A program made the position numbers and the translations under genes. Under the pieces are notes generated by a model. It saw nothing but the letters and a program-made list of their open reading frames with translations. It had not been told where the DNA came from and searched no databases. This document shows, one piece after another, positions 49,008-56,419 of a DNA stretch of 64,000 nucleotides. Source of the stretch: Verrucomicrobiaceae bacterium (GTDB lineage Bacteria > Verrucomicrobiota > Verrucomicrobiia > Verrucomicrobiales > Akkermansiaceae); NCBI GenBank assembly GCA_027491155.1, contig JAIXWR010000033.1:1-64000 (forward strand). Reading direction: 5' to 3'. Every line of letters begins with the position of its first letter. Position 1 is the first letter of the stretch.

Positions 49008-49615
49008 AGATGGAACTATCGAGTTTTCGCCCGTGGATTTTCTCCGCGATGTTTGAAGGAAAGGTGCAACGGCACTTCCTTGCATGTAGTCGTAACATGT
49101 TTCTCCGCGGTGTAACTGAGCGGCGGGGCAAGAGCACTGTTCTAACTCCGCCGGGGGTAGAGTGGAAAATGATTGGGTCCTACGACTTTGTATTATTCCC
49201 CGTAATGGTCGAAGTCGCCACAAAGCCAGCGAAGATTCATTTCGGCGTAGAGGGTGGGGATTTCAATTGGACCCAAAGCCCTACAGTTGATTTCGGCATC
49301 AGCGACCATGCTGCACGCGCCGCTCTTTTTGAGGCTTGGAAGGGCATCAAGGAAATCCACGCGACCATGGACCGCATGCCCCACTTGGAGTTCGATTTAA
49401 CTCCGATGATCGGACAGAAAGACAATTGGCTTGCTCACTGGCGAGCAGCCGCTTGGGTCAAATGGGACGATTGGAATAAAAGAGGATTGAACATCCCTCA
49501 ACGGACCCGATGGCTTCTCGATTGCGGATTCAAGGACATTACTCCGAAGGACCTTGAAAACGCCAAGCGGGAAATGAAGATGCCGGGCACCCTAAGAGAA
49601 GACCCCTTGGCTTAG
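49004..49615 (+). CDS. Unknown protein of the integrated element
   Basis: The 203-residue protein is coupled to the integrase by an ATGA overlap and has AAGGAG about 13 bp upstream. I recognise no domain. It is rich in Trp and aromatic residues (FRPWIFSAMFEGKVQRHFLA, LAHWRAAAWVKWDDWNKRG). No signal peptide or membrane helix is evident. The DNA is clearly less GC-rich than the neighbouring genes, which suggests a separately acquired cargo gene. It could be a defence, immunity or satellite-helper interaction gene, but nothing in the sequence shows this. Confidence 0.7.
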   Translation: MKMELSSFRPWIFSAMFEGKVQRHFLACSRNMFLRGVTERRGKSTVLTPPGVEWKMIGSYDFVLFPVMVEVATKPAKIHFGVEGGDFNWTQSPTVDFGISDHAARAALFEAWKGIKEIHATMDRMPHLEFDLTPMIGQKDNWLAHWRAAAWVKWDDWNKRGLNIPQRTRWLLDCGFKDITPKDLENAKREMKMPGTLREDPLA

Positions 49616-49661
49616 GGTGAGTTTTGCCGTTTTTCGGCACGGGCGACAAATGGGCGACGTT

Positions 49662-49859
49662 ATGCCCAACGTCGTTACCGAAACTAAGTTGAACACGCCA
49701 GCGGAAGAAGCCGCCGCGTGCCGAGTCACCAAGCCAACCTTGCTTGGCTGGTATCACGCCGGAATCATTCCGGCGGTCTATGCCGTGGGGCGGATTATCC
49801 GCTTCGATCATGAGGAAGTTCTAAAGGCGCTGGCCGCACGGAAGGAGGGAGCACGATGA
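49662..49859 (+). CDS. Excisionase-like helix-turn-helix protein
   Basis: From the ATG at 49662 the product has 65 residues. LNTPAEEAAACRVTKPTLLG followed by WYHAGIIPAVYAVGRIIRFD is the MerR-like winged helix-turn-helix of excisionase/AlpA-type proteins: two helices, then the arginine-containing wing and HEEVLKAL. Such factors direct excision by the integrase and often activate satellite genes. The frame is open upstream to 49617 with further possible starts. It overlaps the next gene by ATGA, preceded by GGAGGGAGC. Confidence 0.8.
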   Translation: MPNVVTETKLNTPAEEAAACRVTKPTLLGWYHAGIIPAVYAVGRIIRFDHEEVLKALAARKEGAR

Positions 49860-50038
49860 ACCCGCGCCCCTTGACCGTCGAAAGGCACGAACGGATTCAC
49901 GGCGCGCTGATCCAAGCCGAGCGGCTGGCCGCTTACGCGCTGGCAACGATCCGAGGCCGCACAGCCGAGGAAGTAGCCGCCGAGGTCGCCGCTAGGGCAC
50001 TCGCCAGCCTTCGCCAGAAAGGGGGCCGCAAGCCATGA
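49856..50038 (+). CDS. Small unknown protein, 60 residues
   Basis: This short helical protein (MNPRPLTVERHERIHGALIQ and an Ala/Arg-rich end) lies between the excisionase-like and primase genes, with ATGA overlaps on both sides and a Shine-Dalgarno GGAGG about 10 bp upstream. The tight coupling supports it being real. No domain is recognised. Confidence 0.65.
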   Translation: MNPRPLTVERHERIHGALIQAERLAAYALATIRGRTAEEVAAEVAARALASLRQKGGRKP

Positions 50039-51066
50039 GCGCCAAACGAAGCGCCCCGCTCGACCGGGGCCGAACGGGGCAAGGAGTTGAATCGCACCGA
50101 CAACTTGCCACCACGAAGCCCGGACGGCAAGCCCGCATCATTTCCCCGGATTGCCTTGCCGACATCCTCGACGCGCTGCCGATCTACGCCGCGACCCTTG
50201 GCGACCTACGGCACGACGGGCGCAACCGCTGGAAGATGCTTTGCCCGCTTCCCGATCACGCGGACGGCAGGCCGAGCTTCGCAATCATCCCCGGACGCTC
50301 AGGGCACCCGCTGGCCGCTTGCTCATGCGGTTTCCGTGGGGATGCCGTCAGGCTGGCCCGGACGCTGAATCCGGCGCTGTCATTCCGGCAGGCCGCCGCC
50401 CTTGTCGCCGCATCCGCTGGAATCACCGTGGAAGAGATCGACGTGCCCGAGGAAGACCTTGACGCAATGAAGCGGGAAAGGCTCGCCAAGGCCGCCGAGC
50501 CTCCGCCCCTACCGGAACTCCCGCCCGACTTTGAAGAGCGCCACAGGGCCGCCAGGGCGCGCTTGTGGGGCAGTCCCGACCTGCTCGCCAAGGCCGAGGA
50601 AATCCTTGGGATTCCCGCCGCTGTCATCCGCTCGCTTTGCTACACGTCCGACGCTCTGGGATGGGCAAGCGGCAGGCTTTGTTACCTTTACGAGCACGCC
50701 CTAAAGTTCCGCAACCCGCCCGGTGTTGAACCACGGTTCAAGGTGGAAATCGGCAGGCCCGCGTTTCCTTGGCGCTGGCACTTCGCCGCCCGTCCCGAGG
50801 TTGTCGAAGTCTTTCTAACGGAAAGCGAATCTTCCGCCGTCGCGCTGATCGCGTCCGGTTTCGAGGAACTGCATCCCAAGCAAGGCAAGCCCGCCTCCGC
50901 TGTCATCGCGTGTCCCGGCAATGGTTTCCCCGAGCATTGGGGGCCGCTCTTCAAGGGCAAGCGAATCACTTTGGTTTTTGATTGGGACGGCAAGTCCGAC
51001 GCCGCCCGCGAGAAAACCGCCCGCATCCTCTCAAAGCACGCTTCCCGCGTGGCAATCCTTCCTTAA
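50035..51066 (+). CDS. TOPRIM primase-like protein with zinc finger
   Basis: The 343-residue product has a CHC2-type zinc-binding region (LCPLPDHADGRPSFAII with Cys70 and His75, then LAACSCGFRGDAVRL near 96-110). A C-terminal TOPRIM domain follows, with the Glu motif VFLTESESSAVALIASGF near 260 and the DxD-type motif LVFDWDGKSDAARE near 312. These are features of bacterial and phage primases. It is shorter than DnaG and is followed 2 bp later by the helicase gene, so together they make a split primase-helicase replication module for the element. Confidence 0.85.
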   Translation: MSAKRSAPLDRGRTGQGVESHRQLATTKPGRQARIISPDCLADILDALPIYAATLGDLRHDGRNRWKMLCPLPDHADGRPSFAIIPGRSGHPLAACSCGFRGDAVRLARTLNPALSFRQAAALVAASAGITVEEIDVPEEDLDAMKRERLAKAAEPPPLPELPPDFEERHRAARARLWGSPDLLAKAEEILGIPAAVIRSLCYTSDALGWASGRLCYLYEHALKFRNPPGVEPRFKVEIGRPAFPWRWHFAARPEVVEVFLTESESSAVALIASGFEELHPKQGKPASAVIACPGNGFPEHWGPLFKGKRITLVFDWDGKSDAAREKTARILSKHASRVAILP

Positions 51067-51068
51067 AC

Positions 51069-52577
51069 ATGACCCCTTCTCTAACAGCTAAAGATCCCCG
51101 CGACCTCTACGTTGCAGGCGGCCCCGATGCCGTCCGCGAAAAACTCGCCACCGCGAAGACATACCGCCCGCCGATTGAAGTCCCGCCGCCCGATCCCGAG
51201 GCCGATCCGGTAACGGCACCGCGAAAGCGCCGGGGGCTTTGCACTTTCCAGAACTCCGACGCCGGGAACGCGGAACGGCTTCACGAAGTCCACGGAGAGA
51301 ATCTCCGCCATGTCACCGAGTCCGGGCAATGGCTTGTGTGGAACGGTTGCCGATGGGAACCCGACACGACGGGCGAAGTCGTCCGCCGCTTCATTGAAGT
51401 CATGCGTGCCACGGCAGACGAAGCGGTTAGGCACCCATCTCCCGACGCAGCGCAAAAGCTCGCGACGTTTGCTCTCAACGCGTGCAACAAGGCCCGCATC
51501 GAAGCGGGGATTGCCTTGGCGAAGTCCATCGCCGGGGTTTCCGTTTCCGTGAACGACCTCGACGCCGACCCTTGGCTTGTCGGAACTCCCGAGGGCGCAA
51601 TCGACTTGCGGACGGGCAGGCCGATCACTCCCCGGCGCGAGCATCTAATCACGAAGTCCATCGGCGCGAGTTTCGACCCGCTGGCCGAGTGCCCGACATG
51701 GGAACGGTTCATTGCCACAGTCACCGGGGGCGACGCCGAGCTTGCCGACTTCCTGCAAGCGGCCATCGGCTACACTCTCACCGGCAAAGTCAGCGAGCAA
51801 TGCCTGTTCTTCCTCTACGGCACCGGGCAGAACGGCAAAGGCGTCTTCACGGAGACAATCAAGCGGTTGCTCGCCGACTACGGGCAGACCGCCCCGGAAT
51901 CGCTCTTCACGAAGGACCGGAACCCGGCAGCAACAAACGACGTTGCACGGCTCGCCGGATGCCGGATGGCGATTGCGGCGGAACTCGACGAGGGCGCCGC
52001 CTTTGCCGAGTCTCGAATCAAGGCTCTAACGGGAGGCGACACCATCACCGCCCGCCTCCTGTATCATGAGTTTTTCGACTTCCCGCCAACTCACAAGTTC
52101 CTGATTTCCGGCAATCATAAGCCGACCGTCAAGGGCACCGATCACGGCATATGGCGGAGGATCCGGCTTGTCCCGTTCACGGTGACGATTCCCGAGGACC
52201 AGAAAGACCCGAACTTGAAGGAGAAGCTAGCGGCGGAACTTTCCGGGATTCTCAACTGGGCAATCGCCGGTTGCCTGCGATGGCAGCGGGAAAGACTACG
52301 CGTCCCGCAATGCGTGAAGGCCGCCACCGAGGCATACAGGGCGGAGGAAGACATCATCGGGCAGTTCCTCGACGAATGCACAGAAAAGCGAGCCGATGCC
52401 CGCACAGGCCGCACCGATCTTTACAAAGCATATCAGGATTGGGCGGAGGTTGGGGGAGTCAATCGTCCGCTCACCGCCAAACGATTTAACCGGCAACTTG
52501 AAGAGCGGGGATTCCACTGGGTGAAGTCGCGAGGGATTCCGGTTTGGGATGGGATTTGCATCACCGAAAATGACTAG
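51069..52577 (+). CDS. D5/P4-type phage primase-helicase
   Basis: From the ATG at 51069 the product has 502 residues. The D5-N region (residues about 75-230) carries GQWLVWNGCRWEPD and VSVNDLDADPWLVGTPEGAI. The superfamily 3 ATPase core has Walker A YGTGQNGKGVFTETI near 250 and the B/C motifs RMAIAAELDEGAAF and HKFLISGNHKPTVKGTDHGI. A C-terminal winged-helix part follows. The family unwinds phage, plasmid and satellite origins (P4 alpha, PICI Rep). It is coupled to the TOPRIM primase gene. An origin should lie nearby; I could not assign one. Confidence 0.93.
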   Translation: MTPSLTAKDPRDLYVAGGPDAVREKLATAKTYRPPIEVPPPDPEADPVTAPRKRRGLCTFQNSDAGNAERLHEVHGENLRHVTESGQWLVWNGCRWEPDTTGEVVRRFIEVMRATADEAVRHPSPDAAQKLATFALNACNKARIEAGIALAKSIAGVSVSVNDLDADPWLVGTPEGAIDLRTGRPITPRREHLITKSIGASFDPLAECPTWERFIATVTGGDAELADFLQAAIGYTLTGKVSEQCLFFLYGTGQNGKGVFTETIKRLLADYGQTAPESLFTKDRNPAATNDVARLAGCRMAIAAELDEGAAFAESRIKALTGGDTITARLLYHEFFDFPPTHKFLISGNHKPTVKGTDHGIWRRIRLVPFTVTIPEDQKDPNLKEKLAAELSGILNWAIAGCLRWQRERLRVPQCVKAATEAYRAEEDIIGQFLDECTEKRADARTGRTDLYKAYQDWAEVGGVNRPLTAKRFNRQLEERGFHWVKSRGIPVWDGICITEND

Positions 52578-52697
52578 TCGGGGGATTCGGGGGACGAATC
52601 TCTTCAATTTCCACAAACTTCCCCATAAGTAGAAGATTGGAGACTTTATGAAAAATGCTCCGATTCATCCCCCGATACCCCCAATCGCCAACAAGCC

Positions 52698-52964
52698 ATG
52701 TCCGACCACCTGAAAATACTACTTTCGGAACAGGCATCCGCCGCTCTTCTCTCCGCTGGCGAGTGCTTCGCCATTGCCGGGAAAAGCAGTCATCCCGAGA
52801 TCGCCGGGCGTGTCGTCTTGCACCTTGTCAGCATTCCGAAAGCTCAAGCCGATGCCGCTTGTGAGGTTGCGCTAGGCGTGAGGAAACCCGGCAAACGTAT
52901 CATCCCGCCCGCCATCGCCGAGGACGCGCTAGAGGGGCATCCTAGCGCCGGGAATTGGCTTTGA
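52698..52964 (+). CDS. Unknown small protein, 88 residues
   Basis: This short soluble protein (MSDHLKILLSEQASAALLSA ...) has no recognised domain. It lies 120 bp after the helicase and 16 bp before the next gene. The frame choice rests on spacing and on an overlapping plus-strand frame showing poor codon use. It could take part in replication or regulation of the element. Confidence 0.6.
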   Translation: MSDHLKILLSEQASAALLSAGECFAIAGKSSHPEIAGRVVLHLVSIPKAQADAACEVALGVRKPGKRIIPPAIAEDALEGHPSAGNWL

Positions 52965-52980
52965 CGCGGACCACGGGGAA

Positions 52981-53688
52981 ATGATCGACGCCGACCTTCC
53001 GCCCGACCATTCCGCCCGTGAGCGAGATTATCGGGCCGAGTATCTGAAATGGATCGCAAGCCTTGATCCGAAGGACCGCGCCCTTGCCCGCGAGCTTGGA
53101 ATCGACCGTCCGAAAGTTGAGCCGACTTCGCTTGCGTGGGCGAGGCCGGCGGTATTCCGGGAATCACCATCAGCGGCAGGATTCGGCGCGAACTTGGGAG
53201 GGGGAGATTTTGCCGATCCCGCCGAGTTGATCGACGAACCCGAAGCACAGACCGACAACGGCGAAGCCGACATCGACGACGGCGACCTTGCCAGACTTTC
53301 CGCTTACGACGGAGAAATACTCCGCGCCCTGATTGCGGTTCTATTCTTTCCAAAGGTCGGAAGAAAGCGTGTTTGCATCAGGGCGGGATTCTTTCGTCTG
53401 GTCGCCCTGGCACACTCGCTGCACGCTGAAGGCATCGGTGAAATGTCGCTCGCACAACTGGCCGCGAAAGCAGGATGCAGCAAAGCCTTGCTTTCCGCTT
53501 ATTGCGTCAAGTTCCGCGACTTCGCCAGCCTCGACTGCCGAGCCGGGAAGACCGTAGCAGCACGGGCGAAATACTCGACCGCCCGCCTTTGGGCTCCGGG
53601 AGCCAAGGGCAAAAGGTCGGGGGCATGGGCGCGGCATATCGGCCAAGCGCCCGACGATGCCGACAGCGAGCCAGCACCGGCAAGTTAG
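52981..53688 (+). CDS. Unknown element protein with possible helix-turn-helix
   Basis: The 235-residue protein has a charged N-terminus, an acidic stretch around residues 75-100 (DEPEAQTDNGEADIDDGD) and a C-terminal segment MSLAQLAAKAGCSKALLSAY that resembles a helix-turn-helix. A regulator or packaging-linked DNA-binding function is possible. No full domain is recognised. Confidence 0.65.
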   Translation: MIDADLPPDHSARERDYRAEYLKWIASLDPKDRALARELGIDRPKVEPTSLAWARPAVFRESPSAAGFGANLGGGDFADPAELIDEPEAQTDNGEADIDDGDLARLSAYDGEILRALIAVLFFPKVGRKRVCIRAGFFRLVALAHSLHAEGIGEMSLAQLAAKAGCSKALLSAYCVKFRDFASLDCRAGKTVAARAKYSTARLWAPGAKGKRSGAWARHIGQAPDDADSEPAPAS

Positions 53689-53766
53689 GCCCGACCCACC
53701 CCCCGTCCAAGGAGGCTTCCAAAGCGCCATTTTGCCAGCAGTTCAGGCGCATCCCCCAAAGCAATC

Positions 53767-54306
53767 ATGCCATCCGCTCGAAAACCTCAGTCACAAAACA
53801 AGGGCCGCCCGCCATCTTCGACCAGCCGCCGAGCCATCGCCGAGCGTCTAACCGCCGAGCTTGGCGTGAAGATCACCGCACGCATGGTGCAAGGCTGGCA
53901 GGGCTTGGGCTTCGACCTCGACGACCTCGACGCCCTACGCCGCGAGCTTGCAACGCTCCAGCGCCCGCCCGGTGAAGACGAAGGCACCGAGGCCGGGAGC
54001 CTCCGCGAGCAAATCCTAAAGGCCGAGCTTCGCCGCAAGTTGGCCAGTGCCGACCGACTGGAGCAAGAGGCCGCGAGGTTGCGGGGCGAACTGATGCCGA
54101 CCGGCGCTCTTTTCGCGGAAGGTGCCGACCTGGGGCGAGCGGTGCGGGCGATGCTCGACAAGCTCACCGCTCAACTTCCGCCGATGCTGGCGGGCCGCGA
54201 CGCTGCCGAGGTTCAAGCGGTGCTTCGCCGGGTGTTTCGGGAAGAACTCACCAATCTTTCGCACATGCAATTCGCCGATTACATAAACCAAGCACTTAAG
54301 CCATGA
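53767..54306 (+). CDS. Terminase small-subunit-like (Nu1-type) DNA-binding protein
   Basis: The 179-residue protein has an N-terminal helix-turn-helix region (SRRAIAERLTAELGVKITAR). A helical segment LREQILKAELRRKLASADRL and a C-terminal part (GRAVRAMLDKLTAQLPPMLA, then LRRVFREELTNLS) follow. This layout resembles Nu1-like small terminases in Verrucomicrobial prophages. Phage satellites carry such a gene to redirect the helper packaging machinery. The similarity is by pattern only, and no large terminase is present. Its stop overlaps the next start (ATGA). Confidence 0.6.
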   Translation: MPSARKPQSQNKGRPPSSTSRRAIAERLTAELGVKITARMVQGWQGLGFDLDDLDALRRELATLQRPPGEDEGTEAGSLREQILKAELRRKLASADRLEQEAARLRGELMPTGALFAEGADLGRAVRAMLDKLTAQLPPMLAGRDAAEVQAVLRRVFREELTNLSHMQFADYINQALKP

Positions 54307-54608
54307 CCGCTTACTTGATCGAAGGATTCCGCCGTGGAGTTTCGCCAACTGATGCCGAACTTGCGACGATGGAAGCCGCGAGTTTTGACACGACGAACGA
54401 AGTGTCAGGCATGACCACCGAAGCACCGACACCCGACTTTGAGCAACTGGCCGCACGCTGGCGCTGCTCATCGCGCACTGTCCGCCGGATGCACGCGGCA
54501 GGCGTGGACGTGCTCGACCCGGTTGCGGTCGGGGCGCACCTAGCAAGCCTCCGCGCTCCATCCGATGGCATGCTTGCCGCCGTTCTCGCCGAACTATCCG
54601 ACACTTGA
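54303..54608 (+). CDS. Small unknown protein with HTH-like segment, 101 residues
   Basis: This protein overlaps the terminase-like gene by ATGA. The central part, LAARWRCSSRTVRRMHAAGV, resembles the recognition region of a helix-turn-helix. A role as a transcription or packaging accessory is guesswork. Confidence 0.6.
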   Translation: MTAYLIEGFRRGVSPTDAELATMEAASFDTTNEVSGMTTEAPTPDFEQLAARWRCSSRTVRRMHAAGVDVLDPVAVGAHLASLRAPSDGMLAAVLAELSDT

Positions 54609-54613
54609 AACTT

Positions 54614-55108
54614 ATGCCCAACGAAGCCATTGCCGAGCTTGAAAGCACGCTCGCATTCATCCGCCAAAAGAAAGCCGCCCGCCGCCTGCTGGCGGGTGCT
54701 CAGAACGCGGCACCCGCTCCATCGACCGCGCCCAACATCGCGGCCCGGATTGCGCGTTTGCAGTCCATCACAGCCGCAGCGAAAGAGACGCTTGGCCGAT
54801 CCGCCGCAAAGGCCAGCAAGCCCGCTTTGAAGGCCGCAGCAAAGCCCGCAGCGCCCGCCCCTCGTGCCGTTCGGCAACCCGCCGCCACGATGCCGCCGAA
54901 CCTCGACGCCAAGGCCCGCCGCGCATGGGCGAAAGCTCAGAACGCGATGACACCGGAGAATGCCAGGACGTTCTCCGATTCTTACCTCCAAGCCGCCGCG
55001 ACCCATCGCCACAGCCCGCCCGCCGAGGCCGCGATTGCCAAGGCCGAACTCGAAGCCCGTGGTTTCGTCTTCCACCCGTCCGGCACCATTTCCCGCAGCA
55101 TCCGCTAA
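54614..55108 (+). CDS. Unknown Ala/Lys/Pro-rich protein, 164 residues
   Basis: A short helical N-terminus (MPNEAIAELESTLAFIRQKK) is followed by a low-complexity Ala/Pro/Lys linker (residues about 45-95) and a C-terminal domain ending HPSGTISRSIR. The ATG at 54614 is chosen; an in-frame TTG three codons earlier overlaps the previous stop. No family is recognised. Linker-and-tail proteins of this kind can be structural or scaffold-like, but this is not shown. Confidence 0.6.
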   Translation: MPNEAIAELESTLAFIRQKKAARRLLAGAQNAAPAPSTAPNIAARIARLQSITAAAKETLGRSAAKASKPALKAAAKPAAPAPRAVRQPAATMPPNLDAKARRAWAKAQNAMTPENARTFSDSYLQAAATHRHSPPAEAAIAKAELEARGFVFHPSGTISRSIR

Positions 55109-55124
55109 TCTAACCGACCGATCC

Positions 55125-55652
55125 ATGACCACCGAACTAATCCAATCGACCAAGCCTTCCGCAGCCTCCGCAAAGCTCATCAAGCAAGCTCAGGCCGAGC
55201 GCGACCGCTTGCTTGCCCTCGTCGGGGAGATCGAGCCCGACCGCAACGGGCGGACGTCTGACCTGCACAAGAAAGCTGACGAAGCCGTCGCCGCATTCTG
55301 GGCCGCACCGACACGCGAGCTTGCCGAGAAGGCGCACGACGCGCTTGTCCGCACCCGTGACGCGGAAGTCAGCTTTGCAGTCCTTGACCAAGGCATCCAC
55401 CTTGCTTTGCCGAAAGCCTCGAAGATTGCCGAGGCCGCCGCGCTTCAAATCGTGGACGATGCCATTGGCGAGTTGAACCGGCAGCACGAGGCCGCGATTG
55501 CCGCCGCTCCGAAGGGCGGGGTTTTCACTTCCCGCGCAACCCTCGACGCTCAGCACGCAACCGCGCTGGCCGAGCTACAGGGCGAGCGTAACGCGATCTT
55601 GAAGGGCGACCCGCTCCACTGGCTCGAAAGCCACGGGCACGGCATCGCCTGA
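55125..55652 (+). CDS. Unknown helical protein, 175 residues
   Basis: The protein is mainly charged helix with coiled-coil character (AKLIKQAQAERDRLLALVGE and LQIVDDAIGELNRQHEAAIA). No signal peptide or membrane helix is evident. It is the last sizeable gene of the element and is followed by a terminator. It was translated from the ATG at 55125, 16 bp after the previous gene. Confidence 0.65.
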   Translation: MTTELIQSTKPSAASAKLIKQAQAERDRLLALVGEIEPDRNGRTSDLHKKADEAVAAFWAAPTRELAEKAHDALVRTRDAEVSFAVLDQGIHLALPKASKIAEAAALQIVDDAIGELNRQHEAAIAAAPKGGVFTSRATLDAQHATALAELQGERNAILKGDPLHWLESHGHGIA

Positions 55653-55706
55653 AACTTTCTAGGGATCTCGCCGGGGGTTTTCTTCCTTTTGCCCCGGTGA
55701 CTACAG

Positions 55707-55747
55707 CCCCGCTCCGGTTCCATCGTCCCGGGGCGGGGTTTTCTTTT
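55707..55747 (+). terminator. Rho-independent terminator closing the element operon
   Basis: Stem CCCCGCTCCGG / CCGGGGCGGGG (one mismatch) followed by TTTTCTTTT. A smaller hairpin CCGGGG (55671-55676) / CCCCGG (55692-55697) precedes it. Confidence 0.75.
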
Positions 55748-55752
55748 CGATC

Positions 55753-55851
55753 ATGTCCCCGCTCGACCTCGACCTCGTGCAACTCATCAGCGGCATGACC
55801 CTTTCCGCCGTGCTGCTGGCGGTGATTTTGTGGCGCTTCGCTGGCCGGTGA
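55753..55851 (+). CDS. Possible 32-residue single-span membrane peptide
   Basis: The ORF starts at the ATG at 55753 (MSPLDLDLVQLISGMTLSAV) and has one hydrophobic helix ending WRFAGR. It sits directly after the terminator, has no Shine-Dalgarno and may not be expressed. If real it could be a toxin or membrane-associated small protein of the element. Confidence 0.3.
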   Translation: MSPLDLDLVQLISGMTLSAVLLAVILWRFAGR

Positions 55852-56043
55852 AGCCGGGGCATCGTGCTCGTGCTCGTGGACCGCTGGCAGGCCGGGGAGG
55901 CGGGGCACTGGCCGCGAGACTCGGGGAGGAGGATTGGCGTTTTCGCTTGTCCGTCGGCCGGGGATGGGTAGAACTCCGCCGACCTTCAAAGGTGCTTTCC
56001 GTTTGTGCGAAATAACTGCGACAAGCACCCCCGTAAGTCATAA
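55852..56043. other. Right-end noncoding region of the element
   Basis: 192 bp between the tiny ORF and attR with no convincing gene or hairpin. It now supplies the upstream sequence for the rebuilt tRNA-Thr gene. Confidence 0.5.
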
Positions 56044-56082
56044 GCCGCTGTAGCTCAGGGGTAGAGCAGCTCATTCGTAATG
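56044..56082 (+). repeat. attR: 5' half of tRNA-Thr
   Basis: 39 bp identical to 47733-47771. Here it is joined to the host 3' half of tRNA-Thr, so the functional gene is restored across the right junction. Confidence 0.93.
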
Positions 56083-56118
56083 AGCAGGTCGTCGGTTCAA
56101 ATCCGACCAGCGGCTCCA
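56044..56118 (+). tRNA. tRNA-Thr (anticodon CGU), CCA encoded
   Basis: The cloverleaf is complete: acceptor GCCGCTG / CAGCGGC, D arm GCTC / GAGC, anticodon stem GCTCA / TGAGC with loop TTCGTAA (anticodon CGT), T arm GTCGG / CCGAC, discriminator T and encoded CCA. It reads ACG codons. The first 39 bases are duplicated at 47733-47771, the other end of the element. Confidence 0.95.
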
Positions 56119-56419
56119 CGGGGAGGGATGATTTGCCGTTCCCCGGACGAAGGTTCTTTTTGTTGTCCGCCGAGATAGCCAGCGGCAGCGGGATCGGCGG
56201 CAATGCGTTGCGGAAGCATGGCCCTCATCGGGTGCGCCAGTTCCCGGAAGGCGCCCCGGATTGAATTTCCAAGTGCCCGGTTTCCCGGAGCTCCTGCGGC
56301 AGTTCCGGTGGTCCGATCTCGGCTGCGAAGGAGGCCGCGCCACGTAGGTTGGCGGCTAAAATTATAAAAAATCCTTTAAAATCAGGGTGTCTTTGCCACA
56401 ATTCGTGCGCTGTCCCACC
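56119..56419. other. Intergenic region between tRNA-Thr and the CAP lipoprotein
   Basis: 301 bp without a convincing gene. Near its end, 56356-56382 forms an AT-rich island (CTAAAATTATAAAAAATCC...), the likely promoter of the downstream lipoprotein gene. I see nothing else. Confidence 0.5.

Larger units (their letters stand above)
47733..56082 (+). mobile_element. 8.3-kb integrated element, phage-satellite-like
   Basis: The element is bounded by identical 39-bp copies of a tRNA-Thr 5' half (47733-47771 and 56044-56082), giving a unit of 8311 bp. All genes point rightward: integrase, unknown, excisionase-like, small unknown, TOPRIM primase, D5 helicase, two unknowns, terminase-small-like, three unknowns and a tiny membrane ORF. 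Overlapping ATGA junctions show dense packing. Capsid, portal, large terminase, tail and lysis genes are absent, ruling out an ordinary complete prophage. The set int, xis, primase-helicase and terS-like is that of phage satellites such as PICIs and P4-like elements; satellite status is inference. Confidence 0.88.

Noticed and set aside
47733-56082. Complete prophage or conjugative element
   Set aside because: No capsid, portal, large terminase, tail, lysis, relaxase or type IV secretion gene is visible in the 8.3 kb.
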